A stretch of 13,191 bases of DNA. Origin: Bacteroidota bacterium (lineage in GTDB: Bacteria; Bacteroidota; Bacteroidia; Flavobacteriales_F; PHOS-HE28). The DNA lies in the NCBI GenBank assembly GCA_023418095.1, contig JAEZDL010000184.1:1-13191 (forward strand). Direction: 5' to 3'. The notes beneath the pieces were generated by a model. The model was given only the letters and a program-made list of their open reading frames with translations, made no database searches and was not told the DNA's origin. Positions 7,507 to 13,191 of the stretch are shown piece after piece (the stretch's first letter is position 1; every line of letters begins with the position of its first letter). Made by a program: the position numbers and the translations under genes.

Positions 7507-8207
7507 GCGCGCTGCTGATCACAGCATTCGGCCTTGGGATACTTGGCAGTGCGCATTGCCTTGGCATGTGCGGCCCGCTCGCCCTGGCGATCCCGGCGCC
7601 CAGGAACACGTTCTTCCATCGTTTGCGCAGCGCGCTGTTGCTCAATTCCGGAAGAGTGATCACCTACACATTGATCGGTGCGCTGTTCGGCCTGTTCGGC
7701 CGCGGGCTCCAGCTCGCGGGTTTGCAACAGATCGTTTCGATCGCAATGGGATCTCTCATCCTTCTTTCACTCCTGATGCCATCGTTCTTGAAACTGCATT
7801 GGTTCACCAAAGGCGCGGGAACCTTCGTGATGCGCATGCAGGGCATGATGGCGCGGCAGCTGAAACGCACCTCCAGTACCGGACTTTTCTTCACTGGAAC
7901 ATTGAACGGATTGCTGCCCTGCGGAATGGTCTACCTCGCAGTGGCAGGAGCCCTGGCGCAGGATGGATGGTGGCAGGGCGCGCTCTTCATGCTCTTCTTC
8001 GGGCTGGGCACATGGCCCGCGTTGATCGGCCTGCGGATCGGTGCTGGAGCCTTCGGGCCGAATTTCCGATCCACCTTGAAACGCGTGGCGCCCTATGCTT
8101 ATGCCGCGATAGCGGTGCTCTTCATTCTACGCGGGCTTGGGCTCGGCATCCCTTACATCAGCCCGGATCTGCAGATCGTTCCAGGAACGGGGCAGGCTTG
8201 TCATTGA
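7503..8207 (+). CDS. DsbD_2 / SafE-like membrane protein linked to cbb3 assembly
   Basis: A 234-residue, almost wholly hydrophobic protein with about six membrane helices. It carries HCLGMCGP at 18-25 near the start of helix 1 and LLPCGMVY around C140, the paired cysteine/proline motifs of the cytochrome-c-biogenesis transmembrane family (often annotated as sulfite exporter TauE/SafE). These cysteines could carry thiol electrons across the membrane or bind copper. It ends in an exposed-looking CH pair. The ATG at 7503 overlaps the ccoH stop by four bases; an upstream in-frame start at 7452 lies inside ccoH and was rejected. Coupling to ccoH points to a role in oxidase assembly, with sulfite export being unlikely. 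The exact substrate cannot be told. It ends tail-to-tail with the HxlR gene, overlapping it by seven bases. Confidence 0.87.
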   Translation: MSALLITAFGLGILGSAHCLGMCGPLALAIPAPRNTFFHRLRSALLLNSGRVITYTLIGALFGLFGRGLQLAGLQQIVSIAMGSLILLSLLMPSFLKLHWFTKGAGTFVMRMQGMMARQLKRTSSTGLFFTGTLNGLLPCGMVYLAVAGALAQDGWWQGALFMLFFGLGTWPALIGLRIGAGAFGPNFRSTLKRVAPYAYAAIAVLFILRGLGLGIPYISPDLQIVPGTGQACH

Positions 8208-8500
8208 TCTTCCGATCGGCCTTCCAAACCTTTCAACAACGGAATAAGCGATCGGCCCTGCTCTGTAAGCTGATACTCTACGTGCAACGGTTTCAAACGC
8301 TTCACTTCGCGAAGTAGAACTCCATCGGCCTCCATCTCACGCAGCGCTACTGTCAGCGCTTGTTTGCTCGCACCGGGCAGATCGCGCAACAGTTGATTGA
8401 AACGGATCGGACCATCCATGGCGAGCCGGAGGATCCGTGGTTTCCATTTTCCTGAAATGCTTCGCAAAGCCGCTTCAGCCGGGCAATCCGCATCGTTCAT
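8201..8500 (-). CDS. HxlR-family winged-helix regulator
   Basis: A 99-residue transcription factor. The opening DADCPAEAALRSISGKWK is the family signature, with a cysteine at residue 6 that in some HxlR/YodB relatives senses oxidants or electrophiles. Next comes the helix-turn-helix (RFNQLLRDLPGASKQALTVALREME) and the wing (ADGVLLREVKRLKPLHVEYQLTEQGRSL). A longer reading with ATG at 8542 would add 14 residues (MEELSRGQQKLTTS). I prefer ATG 8500 because an 18-base palindrome, a likely operator, occupies 8507-8524, and because HxlR proteins commonly have few residues before the Cys-Pro. It is divergent from the DsbA-like gene, its probable target, and tail-to-tail with the SafE-like gene. Confidence 0.92.
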   Translation of the reverse strand: MNDADCPAEAALRSISGKWKPRILRLAMDGPIRFNQLLRDLPGASKQALTVALREMEADGVLLREVKRLKPLHVEYQLTEQGRSLIPLLKGLEGRSEDQ

Positions 8501-8506
8501 GGAGGT

Positions 8507-8524
8507 GGTCAACTTCTGTTGACC
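8507..8524. promoter_or_regulatory. Palindromic operator candidate for the HxlR regulator
   Basis: GGTCAACTTCTGTTGACC has two perfect seven-base arms (GGTCAAC and GTTGACC) around a four-base centre. It lies 7-24 bases before the preferred HxlR start and immediately upstream of a candidate promoter for the DsbA-like gene. That position suits a dimeric winged-helix repressor controlling both divergent genes. Confidence 0.55.
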
Positions 8525-8525
8525 T

Positions 8526-8557
8526 CTTGATAGCTCTTCCATTCACCCGGACCTTTG
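8526..8557 (+). promoter_or_regulatory. Candidate Bacteroidota promoter for the DsbA-like gene
   Basis: CTTG at 8526-8529 and GACCTTTG at 8550-8557 are separated by 20 bases, close to the TTTG / TAnnTTTG arrangement with 19-20 base spacing known for the Bacteroidota primary sigma factor. Transcription would start around 8563, about 15 bases before the ATG at 8578. Each box has one informative mismatch. Confidence 0.4.
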
Positions 8558-8577
8558 TATCACGAAAGTTAACCCAC

Positions 8578-9585
8578 ATGCTACGGACCGCGCTATTGCT
8601 ATCGATCGTGCATTTTCTTGTCGCATGTGGCCAGGCACAGGAACCCATGAAAGAAAAGAACATCCATTCCGCCTTGATCTGCGATCCCGATACCGGCATC
8701 TGTGCGATACCGGGCCACGAGCATGTTGACGGAACGCTGGAAGCAATTGAAAAGAACAGTTTGCAGACAACTGCGATCACGATCCAGTATTTCTCCGATC
8801 CGATCTGTTCCTCCTGCTGGGGCGTTGAACCACAATTACGGAAGCTGAAGCTCGCATACGGCGATGCGATCAAGATCGATATGCACATGGGCGGGCTGCT
8901 TCCCGGCTGGGAAGGATACAACGGCGGTGGCATAAAAAGCCCGGCCGATGTGGCGGTGCATTGGGATGAAGCAAGTTCACATTACCGCATGCCGATCATC
9001 GGCGATGTGTGGATCGAGGATCCGCTGAAGAGCAGTTACCCGCCGAGCATCGCTTACAAGGCCGCGGAATTGCAGGGGATCGAAAAAGCTGAACGATTCA
9101 TGCGACGCATGCGTGAAATGGTCTTCATGGAGAAGAAGAACATCGCCAAGTTGGAAGTGCAGTTGCAGGCCGCCGCACAAGTCGGGCTCGATACATCGAA
9201 ATTGAAGAATGACATCAATGGTGCGGCGAACGCCTTGTTCAATGCGGATCTAACGCTGGCGCGTGCGCTGGGTGTTCGCGGTTTCCCGAGCATGTTCTTC
9301 AGTAACGAAAATGGTGAACGACACCTGGTGTACGGATCGCGACCTTACGGAACTTTCGAAGATGCGGTGAAGAAACTAGCACCCGGACTGAAGCCTGCAC
9401 CACTTCCAACTTCGATCGACGAATTGTTCGATCGATATGAAAGCTGGACCGCGCAGGAAGCTGCGGTGGTACTGGGAATACCGCACGATGAAGCGCGCGA
9501 AACACTTTCCAGATCGGAACAGCAAGGGAAGCTCAGCGCGATCCATACGCGCAACGGATCGCTCTGGCGTAAGGCCGATCGGTAA
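8578..9585 (+). CDS. DsbA-fold thiol oxidoreductase-like protein (SpxH/FrnE-like), possible lipoprotein
   Basis: A 335-residue thioredoxin-superfamily protein. The core reads IQYFSDPICSSCWGVEPQLRKL, with active-site C77-S-S-C80, an alpha-helical insertion, and GFPS near the end of the core as the likely cis-proline loop. This is the DsbA/FrnE/SpxH layout. With the ATG at 8578 the N-terminus is a signal sequence with lipobox LVAC (C at residue 17). An alternative start at 8648 (M24) would give a cytosolic protein beginning before the cysteine pair in CDPDTGIC. The last 55 or so residues (SIDELFDRYESWTAQEAAVVLGIP onward, ending NGSLWRKADR) resemble a winged helix, which suits a cytosolic protein better. 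Function is uncertain: disulfide chemistry, or an adaptor like SpxH. It lies head-to-head with the HxlR gene and tail-to-tail with the AraC gene, eight bases apart. Confidence 0.82.
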   Translation: MLRTALLLSIVHFLVACGQAQEPMKEKNIHSALICDPDTGICAIPGHEHVDGTLEAIEKNSLQTTAITIQYFSDPICSSCWGVEPQLRKLKLAYGDAIKIDMHMGGLLPGWEGYNGGGIKSPADVAVHWDEASSHYRMPIIGDVWIEDPLKSSYPPSIAYKAAELQGIEKAERFMRRMREMVFMEKKNIAKLEVQLQAAAQVGLDTSKLKNDINGAANALFNADLTLARALGVRGFPSMFFSNENGERHLVYGSRPYGTFEDAVKKLAPGLKPAPLPTSIDELFDRYESWTAQEAAVVLGIPHDEARETLSRSEQQGKLSAIHTRNGSLWRKADR

Positions 9586-9593
9586 GAGTTCCG

Positions 9594-10166
9594 TCAGTTT
9601 CGGCCCACCTGATCCAACGGCAACCTTCCCACACCAAGATCCTTGAAAGCCGTAGGCGTCATGCCCGTAAGCTTCTTGAATTGTGCGCTCAAATGCGCAA
9701 CACTACTGAAGCCTGTTTCAAAAGCGATCTCGCTCATGGTGAGTTCGCCGTACTTGATCAATTCCTTCACACGCTCGAGTCGTTGTAAAAGAAAGAAATG
9801 TTCGATCGTGATGCCTTCCACTTCACTGAAGAGCGAAGCGAGCGAAGAATATTCCTTGTGCAGCACCGCTGACAGATGGTCGCTCAACTTCACGCGTTCA
9901 CCGTTCGATCCATTGTGATGCACGAGTTGCACGATCGCGCTTTTGATCTTCGCGATCAGCGCCGCTTCACGATCATCGACCAGTTCGAAGCCTTGCTTAT
10001 GCAGCGGTTCGCGCAACGCTTCGATCCGGTCCTGCGGCAGATCCTCCAGGAGTTCGATCTCCCCCAACTCGATGTTCTTCACCGGAACATCATGGTCGTT
10101 CAGCACACGCTGTACAGCCGCGATGCAGCGCGCACAGACCATGTTGCGGATGATGAGCTTCTGCAT
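9594..10166 (-). CDS. AraC-family regulator with N-terminal HMA-like metal-binding domain
   Basis: A 190-residue protein. Residues 1-65 look like a heavy-metal-associated fold: MQKLIIRNMVCARC has the MxCxxC copper-binding pattern (M9, C11, C14), followed by an ELGEIEL strand. The C-terminal half (about 85-180) is an AraC DNA-binding domain, with KELIKYGELTMSEIAFETGFSS as the first helix-turn-helix and LSAQFKKLTGMTPTAFK as the conserved second half. Related proteins are common in Bacteroidota and often lie beside copper export genes; a one-component copper sensor is a reasonable inference. The ATG at 10166 was chosen over TTG 10175 because the TTG falls inside a perfect -7 promoter box. It follows the T9SS gene on the same strand but appears to have its own promoter. 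Confidence 0.9.
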   Translation of the reverse strand: MQKLIIRNMVCARCIAAVQRVLNDHDVPVKNIELGEIELLEDLPQDRIEALREPLHKQGFELVDDREAALIAKIKSAIVQLVHHNGSNGERVKLSDHLSAVLHKEYSSLASLFSEVEGITIEHFFLLQRLERVKELIKYGELTMSEIAFETGFSSVAHLSAQFKKLTGMTPTAFKDLGVGRLPLDQVGRN

Positions 10167-10172
10167 TGGCCG

Positions 10173-10180
10173 CAAAGGTA
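10173..10180 (-). promoter_or_regulatory. -7 promoter box for the HMA-AraC regulator
   Basis: Minus-strand TACCTTTG is an exact match to the Bacteroidota -7 consensus TAnnTTTG, six bases before the ATG at 10166. The message would be leaderless or nearly so. About 19 bases upstream is GTGA, a poor match to the -33 element. Confidence 0.5.
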
Positions 10181-10191
10181 GCGGAGCGTGA

Positions 10192-12069
10192 TCAGCGCTT
10201 CACGAAACGCGATCGGAACCACCGATCCTCGGCATGGATCCGAACGATGTAGTTCCCCGATGCGAGATCTGTAACATCGATCGTTTCAAGCGTGCTCGTA
10301 GCGCTTTCCGATCGGATCGGTCTTCCAGTGATGTCGATGATCTCGATCTGTTGGATGTTCCCTGCATCCTTCAACTGAATGTTCAACAGGTCGTTCGTTG
10401 GATTCGGCCAGATGATCAGTTGATCTTCACTTCGATCGGAAATACCCGTATTCGTTTCAACAGTGAACACCGCAGGTTCCGTGATCACCGGCTCGTTGTA
10501 GTCGAAGTAGATCGCGGCGCTGTTCTCCACGGCATCGCCGAGCTGCAGATCGCTTTCCGGGGTTATGCGGAACATCACGAAGCCATGGCTTTCCGGTTCG
10601 TTGGCGTTGCTGTCCGGCAGCATGATCTGAGGGAAGTTGAATATGAGCCGCGTACTATCCAAAGTGATGTCGCATGTATGGCTACTGGCAACGAATTCCA
10701 ACGACGTCAGATCCAAACCCTCTGGCAGGTGATCTTCAATCCGCACATTCTCCGCCAAGTAAGTGCCGGTATTCTGGAAACGGATCGTGTACTCCACCAT
10801 CTTTCCATCGGCAATTTCCTGTGGTGTTAACGTGTTAGGTTCCACACGCTTGTCATTAGGGTCATAGGATCCTACAACGGTGGTGGAAATAGAGATCTGA
10901 TCATTGGAGGCCACATCATCGGGCAGGCTTGACGTGACAGATGCTGAATAGTTGATCTGGGTTCCTATTGGGACCGTGGCTGGAGTTTCCAATTGAACAT
11001 GAAAGCTTTGCCCTTGATTCAAACCCAATTCCATCAGGTCCCAAGTAATGGTATTCCCGACTACAGTACCAACAACAGGCCAACTATTCACGTACGTCTG
11101 TTGCGGATCGAATGTGAAGCTGAATGTACCATCCGTAGGCACAGTGCCCGAATTACCTGCACCGGTATATACAGTATTGACAAATCCTGGACGGGGAGCA
11201 GAGAACCATGTTTGAATACCTACAGCCAGATCTGTTTGGGTCTGTAAAGGGGTCATGGCAAGATCGGTATTCGGATAATCACCGCCACCTCCAATAATAT
11301 CCAACGGCATGAACGAAGGCACTTGCTCATAGTCGGCGGTGGACCATGTCCAGAGTTGATAAGAACCTTCCGGTATTCTCCTCTGAAATTCACCTGTGGG
11401 ACCAATAAATGCACTTTGTGGACAAAAAGTGGTATCGAAACGAACGAATTGATTGTAAATGAGATGATCACCAGCATCGTAAATACCGTTCGTGTTTACA
11501 TCAAGGAATAACCTGCCAGTGACCGTATTCAACCAAGCAAGGCAATCGCAATCAGAATTCCACATGTCGTTGATCGTCCCAGGATCTCCATCATCGCATG
11601 GTGAGTATGGCATATCCGGGCCATTCAGAACACCGAGGCAATCCAATTCCTCCTCCTCTCCATTGCATTGACAGAACCAATTCCAAGTATCGTTCAACGT
11701 GGTCGCAACTCCATCATCGCAGGGAGTTCCCGGCAAATTGGGGCCTCCTGCAATGCCAATGCAATCGCTCACCCATGTGCCTGAACAAATGCATTGCTCA
11801 TCCCAGACATCATTCACAGTTTGGGGGAAACCATCATCGCAAGGGCTGCCCGGAGGACCGGTCAGAGTCCAATCCGCGTAACAAGAACCAACGCAGACAC
11901 AATTGGGATCCCATGCGTCACTATAAGTGAATTCATTCCCATCATCACAAGGGGTCCCCGGCAAAGCGGTGCCACCATCCACACCCATGCAATCCAATTG
12001 CGCGGAAACGTTCGGAGAGAAGAAGAGCGCTGCAAGAACTGTGAGGAGAGCGGGTAGCCGAGTATTCAT
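10192..12069 (-). CDS. Secreted T9SS type A sorting-domain protein with four cysteine repeats
   Basis: A 625-residue exported protein. Residues 1-23 are a signal peptide ending NVSAQ. Residues 27-176 hold four 33-residue units, each C-x13-C-x15-C-x-C with a PCDDG core and NDxW-like segment. Next is a transthyretin/SdrD-like segment (TGRLFLDVNTNGIYDAGD, about 184-201), then a beta-rich region. From about residue 403 (SYDPNDKRVEP) comes a conserved repeat-like domain found before T9SS tails (VEYTIRFQNTGTYLAENV, ENSAAIYFDYNEPV). The last 77 residues are a type A sorting domain (WPNPTNDLLNI, TGRPI, LASGNYIVRI). It should pass the outer membrane by T9SS and be released or anchored. Its role is unknown, adhesion being only a guess. 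ATG 12069 was chosen over TTG 12114 because the signal peptide begins there. Base composition changes near 10860. Confidence 0.93.
   Translation of the reverse strand: MNTRLPALLTVLAALFFSPNVSAQLDCMGVDGGTALPGTPCDDGNEFTYSDAWDPNCVCVGSCYADWTLTGPPGSPCDDGFPQTVNDVWDEQCICSGTWVSDCIGIAGGPNLPGTPCDDGVATTLNDTWNWFCQCNGEEEELDCLGVLNGPDMPYSPCDDGDPGTINDMWNSDCDCLAWLNTVTGRLFLDVNTNGIYDAGDHLIYNQFVRFDTTFCPQSAFIGPTGEFQRRIPEGSYQLWTWSTADYEQVPSFMPLDIIGGGGDYPNTDLAMTPLQTQTDLAVGIQTWFSAPRPGFVNTVYTGAGNSGTVPTDGTFSFTFDPQQTYVNSWPVVGTVVGNTITWDLMELGLNQGQSFHVQLETPATVPIGTQINYSASVTSSLPDDVASNDQISISTTVVGSYDPNDKRVEPNTLTPQEIADGKMVEYTIRFQNTGTYLAENVRIEDHLPEGLDLTSLEFVASSHTCDITLDSTRLIFNFPQIMLPDSNANEPESHGFVMFRITPESDLQLGDAVENSAAIYFDYNEPVITEPAVFTVETNTGISDRSEDQLIIWPNPTNDLLNIQLKDAGNIQQIEIIDITGRPIRSESATSTLETIDVTDLASGNYIVRIHAEDRWFRSRFVKR
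11542..11640 (-). repeat. PCDDG cysteine repeat, unit 4 (protein level)
   Basis: Residues 144-176, with cysteines at 144, 158, 174 and 176. An acidic EEEE run separates it from unit 3. Confidence 0.8.
11665..11763 (-). repeat. PCDDG cysteine repeat, unit 3 (protein level)
   Basis: Residues 103-135, with cysteines at 103, 117, 133 and 135. Spacing is identical to units 1 and 2. Confidence 0.8.
11785..11883 (-). repeat. PCDDG cysteine repeat, unit 2 (protein level)
   Basis: Residues 63-95, with cysteines at 63, 77, 93 and 95. Spacing is identical to unit 1. Confidence 0.8.
11893..11991 (-). repeat. PCDDG cysteine repeat, unit 1 (protein level)
   Basis: Residues 27-59 of the T9SS protein, with cysteines at 27, 41, 57 and 59 and the core PCDDG. 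Confidence 0.8.
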
Positions 12070-12170
12070 TTTCGATCTATTTTTTATCGAAGGACCAAAA
12101 CCCGCGACCGACAACTCACACTCCTTCAGATGATGAAACTAATACAATATGATCCCAATTGGAAAAAATA

Positions 12171-12183
12171 TCCAGTCACTGGA
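12171..12183. other. 13-base palindrome between ruvB and the T9SS gene
   Basis: TCCAGTCACTGGA is a perfect palindrome around one central base. On the minus strand it is followed by ATATTTTTT, so it could be a weak terminator for ruvB (short stem, five-base loop) or a protein-binding site in front of the T9SS gene. The remainder of the 139-base gap is AT-rich and shows no clear promoter boxes. Confidence 0.35.
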
Positions 12184-12208
12184 AATAAGTAACTGCTCAA
12201 CGGCCGGT

Positions 12209-13191
12209 CTACTCGAACAAACTTCCAGGCTTAGCGCTTGGTACGCGCCCTAAGTGCCGATATGCTCTTTCAGTAGCCTGGCGCCCGCGCGGTGTGCGCT
12301 GCAGATACCCTTCCATGATCAGGAACGGCTCGTAAACCTCTTCGATCGTACCCGCTTCTTCGCCGACAGCCGTAGCCACCGTGTTCAATCCAACAGGACC
12401 GCCACTGAACTTATCGATGATGGCGCCGAGGATCCGGTTGTCCATTTCATCGAGGCCGTGCGCATCCACGTTCAATGCTTTCAAGGCGTGTTGTGCGATC
12501 GGAAGTTTGATGGTCCCATCGCCCTGGATCTGTGCGAAATCGCGGACGCGGCGTAGCAACGCATTTGCGATCCGCGGAGTTCCGCGGCTTCTCCGCGCGA
12601 TCTCCGAAGCGGCCTCATCATCGATCGGAACGCCGAGCAGACCGGCGCTGCGTTTGATGATGCCCTGCAAGGTTTGCGCATCGTAATAATCCAACCGGCT
12701 GTTGATGCCGAAACGTGCGCGCAACGGTGCCGTGAGCAATCCGCTGCGTGTTGTTGCGCCCACCAGCGTGAACGGATTCAATGCGATCTGCACGGTGCGC
12801 GCGTTGGGACCGGCATCGATCACCAGATCGATCCGGTAATCCTCCATCGCGCTGTAGAGGTATTCCTCTATGATCGGCGAAAGCCGGTGGATCTCGTCGA
12901 TGAAAAGCACATCGTGCGATCCGAGGTTTGTGAGCAGGCCTGCTAGATCGGCGGGTTTATCGAGCACCGGTCCGCTGGTGATGCGGATGCCGACGCCCAT
13001 TTCCGAGGCGACGATGTTGGCGAGTGTGGTCTTCCCCAGGCCCGGCGGGCCATGCAGAAGGACGTGATCGAGCGCTTCGCCACGTTGTTTCGCCGCCTGC
13101 ACGAACACCTTGAGGTTGTCCGTAACGGTGCGCTGGCCGGCGAACTCCTCGAAACGCCGCGGACGCAGCACTTGTTCCAGCTCTTTATCTG
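12209..13191 (-). CDS. ruvB: Holliday junction branch-migration helicase RuvB (5' end cut by window edge)
   Basis: AAA+ motor of the RuvABC complex, which drives branch migration of Holliday junctions in recombinational repair. The visible part begins inside the gene: the frame is open to the edge and reads DKELEQVLRPRRFEEFAGQ, so the GTG at 13171 is an internal valine codon and only the first 15-20 or so residues are missing. Walker A GPPGLGKT, Walker B LFIDEIHRL, sensor 1 GATTRSG with the following LRARFG, and the C-terminal winged helix (GGPVGLNTVATAVGEEAGTIEEVYEPFL, split over normal spacing) are all present. The end, RHLGRVPS followed by a short tail, is normal. It is a conserved housekeeping gene unrelated to the oxidase cluster, and transcription runs toward the T9SS gene. 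Confidence 0.97.
   Translation of the reverse strand, partial: DKELEQVLRPRRFEEFAGQRTVTDNLKVFVQAAKQRGEALDHVLLHGPPGLGKTTLANIVASEMGVGIRITSGPVLDKPADLAGLLTNLGSHDVLFIDEIHRLSPIIEEYLYSAMEDYRIDLVIDAGPNARTVQIALNPFTLVGATTRSGLLTAPLRARFGINSRLDYYDAQTLQGIIKRSAGLLGVPIDDEAASEIARRSRGTPRIANALLRRVRDFAQIQGDGTIKLPIAQHALKALNVDAHGLDEMDNRILGAIIDKFSGGPVGLNTVATAVGEEAGTIEEVYEPFLIMEGYLQRTPRGRQATERAYRHLGRVPSAKPGSLFE

Noticed and set aside
8201..8207. Overlap of two gene ends as a sign of a frameshift
   Set aside because: Both the SafE-like and HxlR proteins end at normal lengths; a seven-base tail-to-tail overlap is ordinary.
10167..10175. TTG start for the HMA-AraC gene, adding three residues
   Set aside because: The TTG lies inside the TACCTTTG promoter box, and the ATG at 10166 fits the domain start.
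11542..11991. Regularly spaced similar DNA segments (CCATCATCGCA and variants) as a possible CRISPR array
   Set aside because: The similarity follows codons for the PCDDG repeats of an open reading frame, the units vary in sequence, and the spacing is uneven.
12070..12114. TTG start for the T9SS protein, adding 15 residues
   Set aside because: The added residues precede a complete signal peptide that starts at the ATG at 12069.

Overview
The window is a moderately GC-rich stretch of bacterial chromosome, most likely from a member of the Bacteroidota and probably Flavobacteriales. The evidence is a fused ccoN-ccoO gene, a type IX secretion (T9SS) sorting tail on a large secreted protein, an HMA-AraC regulator of a kind I associate with this phylum, Bacteroidota-type promoter boxes (TAnnTTTG), and general absence of Shine-Dalgarno sequences. 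The taxon is inferred from gene content, not from a marker-gene search.

Positions 1-8207 hold a complete set of genes for a cbb3-type (high-affinity, microaerobic) cytochrome c oxidase and its assembly. The copper-exporting ATPase gene ccoI runs leftwards out of the window (3' end missing). Divergent from it, ccoS, a fused ccoNO, ccoQ and ccoP run rightwards, followed after a 132-base gap by ccoG, ccoH and a DsbD/SafE-like membrane protein. Most junctions in this run overlap by four bases (ATGA or GTGA), so translation is probably coupled. CcoNO, CcoQ and CcoP form the enzyme. CcoI and CcoS serve copper delivery and maturation, CcoG is an iron-sulfur assembly protein, CcoH stabilises the complex, and the last protein probably handles metal or thiol redox for assembly. 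The 276-base divergent region carries a perfect 12-base palindrome matching the core of an FNR/CRP-family site and a degenerate GTTGRAG repeat.

Positions 8201-10166 hold a regulatory and redox block: an HxlR-type repressor (leftward, tail-to-tail with the SafE-like gene), a divergent DsbA-fold protein with a CSSC active site, and an AraC-type regulator with an N-terminal HMA-like metal-binding motif. An 18-base palindrome between the hxlR-type and dsbA-type genes is a good operator candidate and argues for a shorter HxlR start.

Positions 10192-13191 hold a secreted T9SS cargo protein with four cysteine repeats of identical spacing, and ruvB, whose 5' end is cut off by the window edge. No tRNA, rRNA, insertion sequence or CRISPR array was seen. 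No wholly new multi-gene system is evident. The points most worth a second look are the candidate FNR site, a possible internal start in ccoP, the DsbA-like protein with a winged-helix-like tail, the HMA-AraC sensor and the mosaic T9SS gene.
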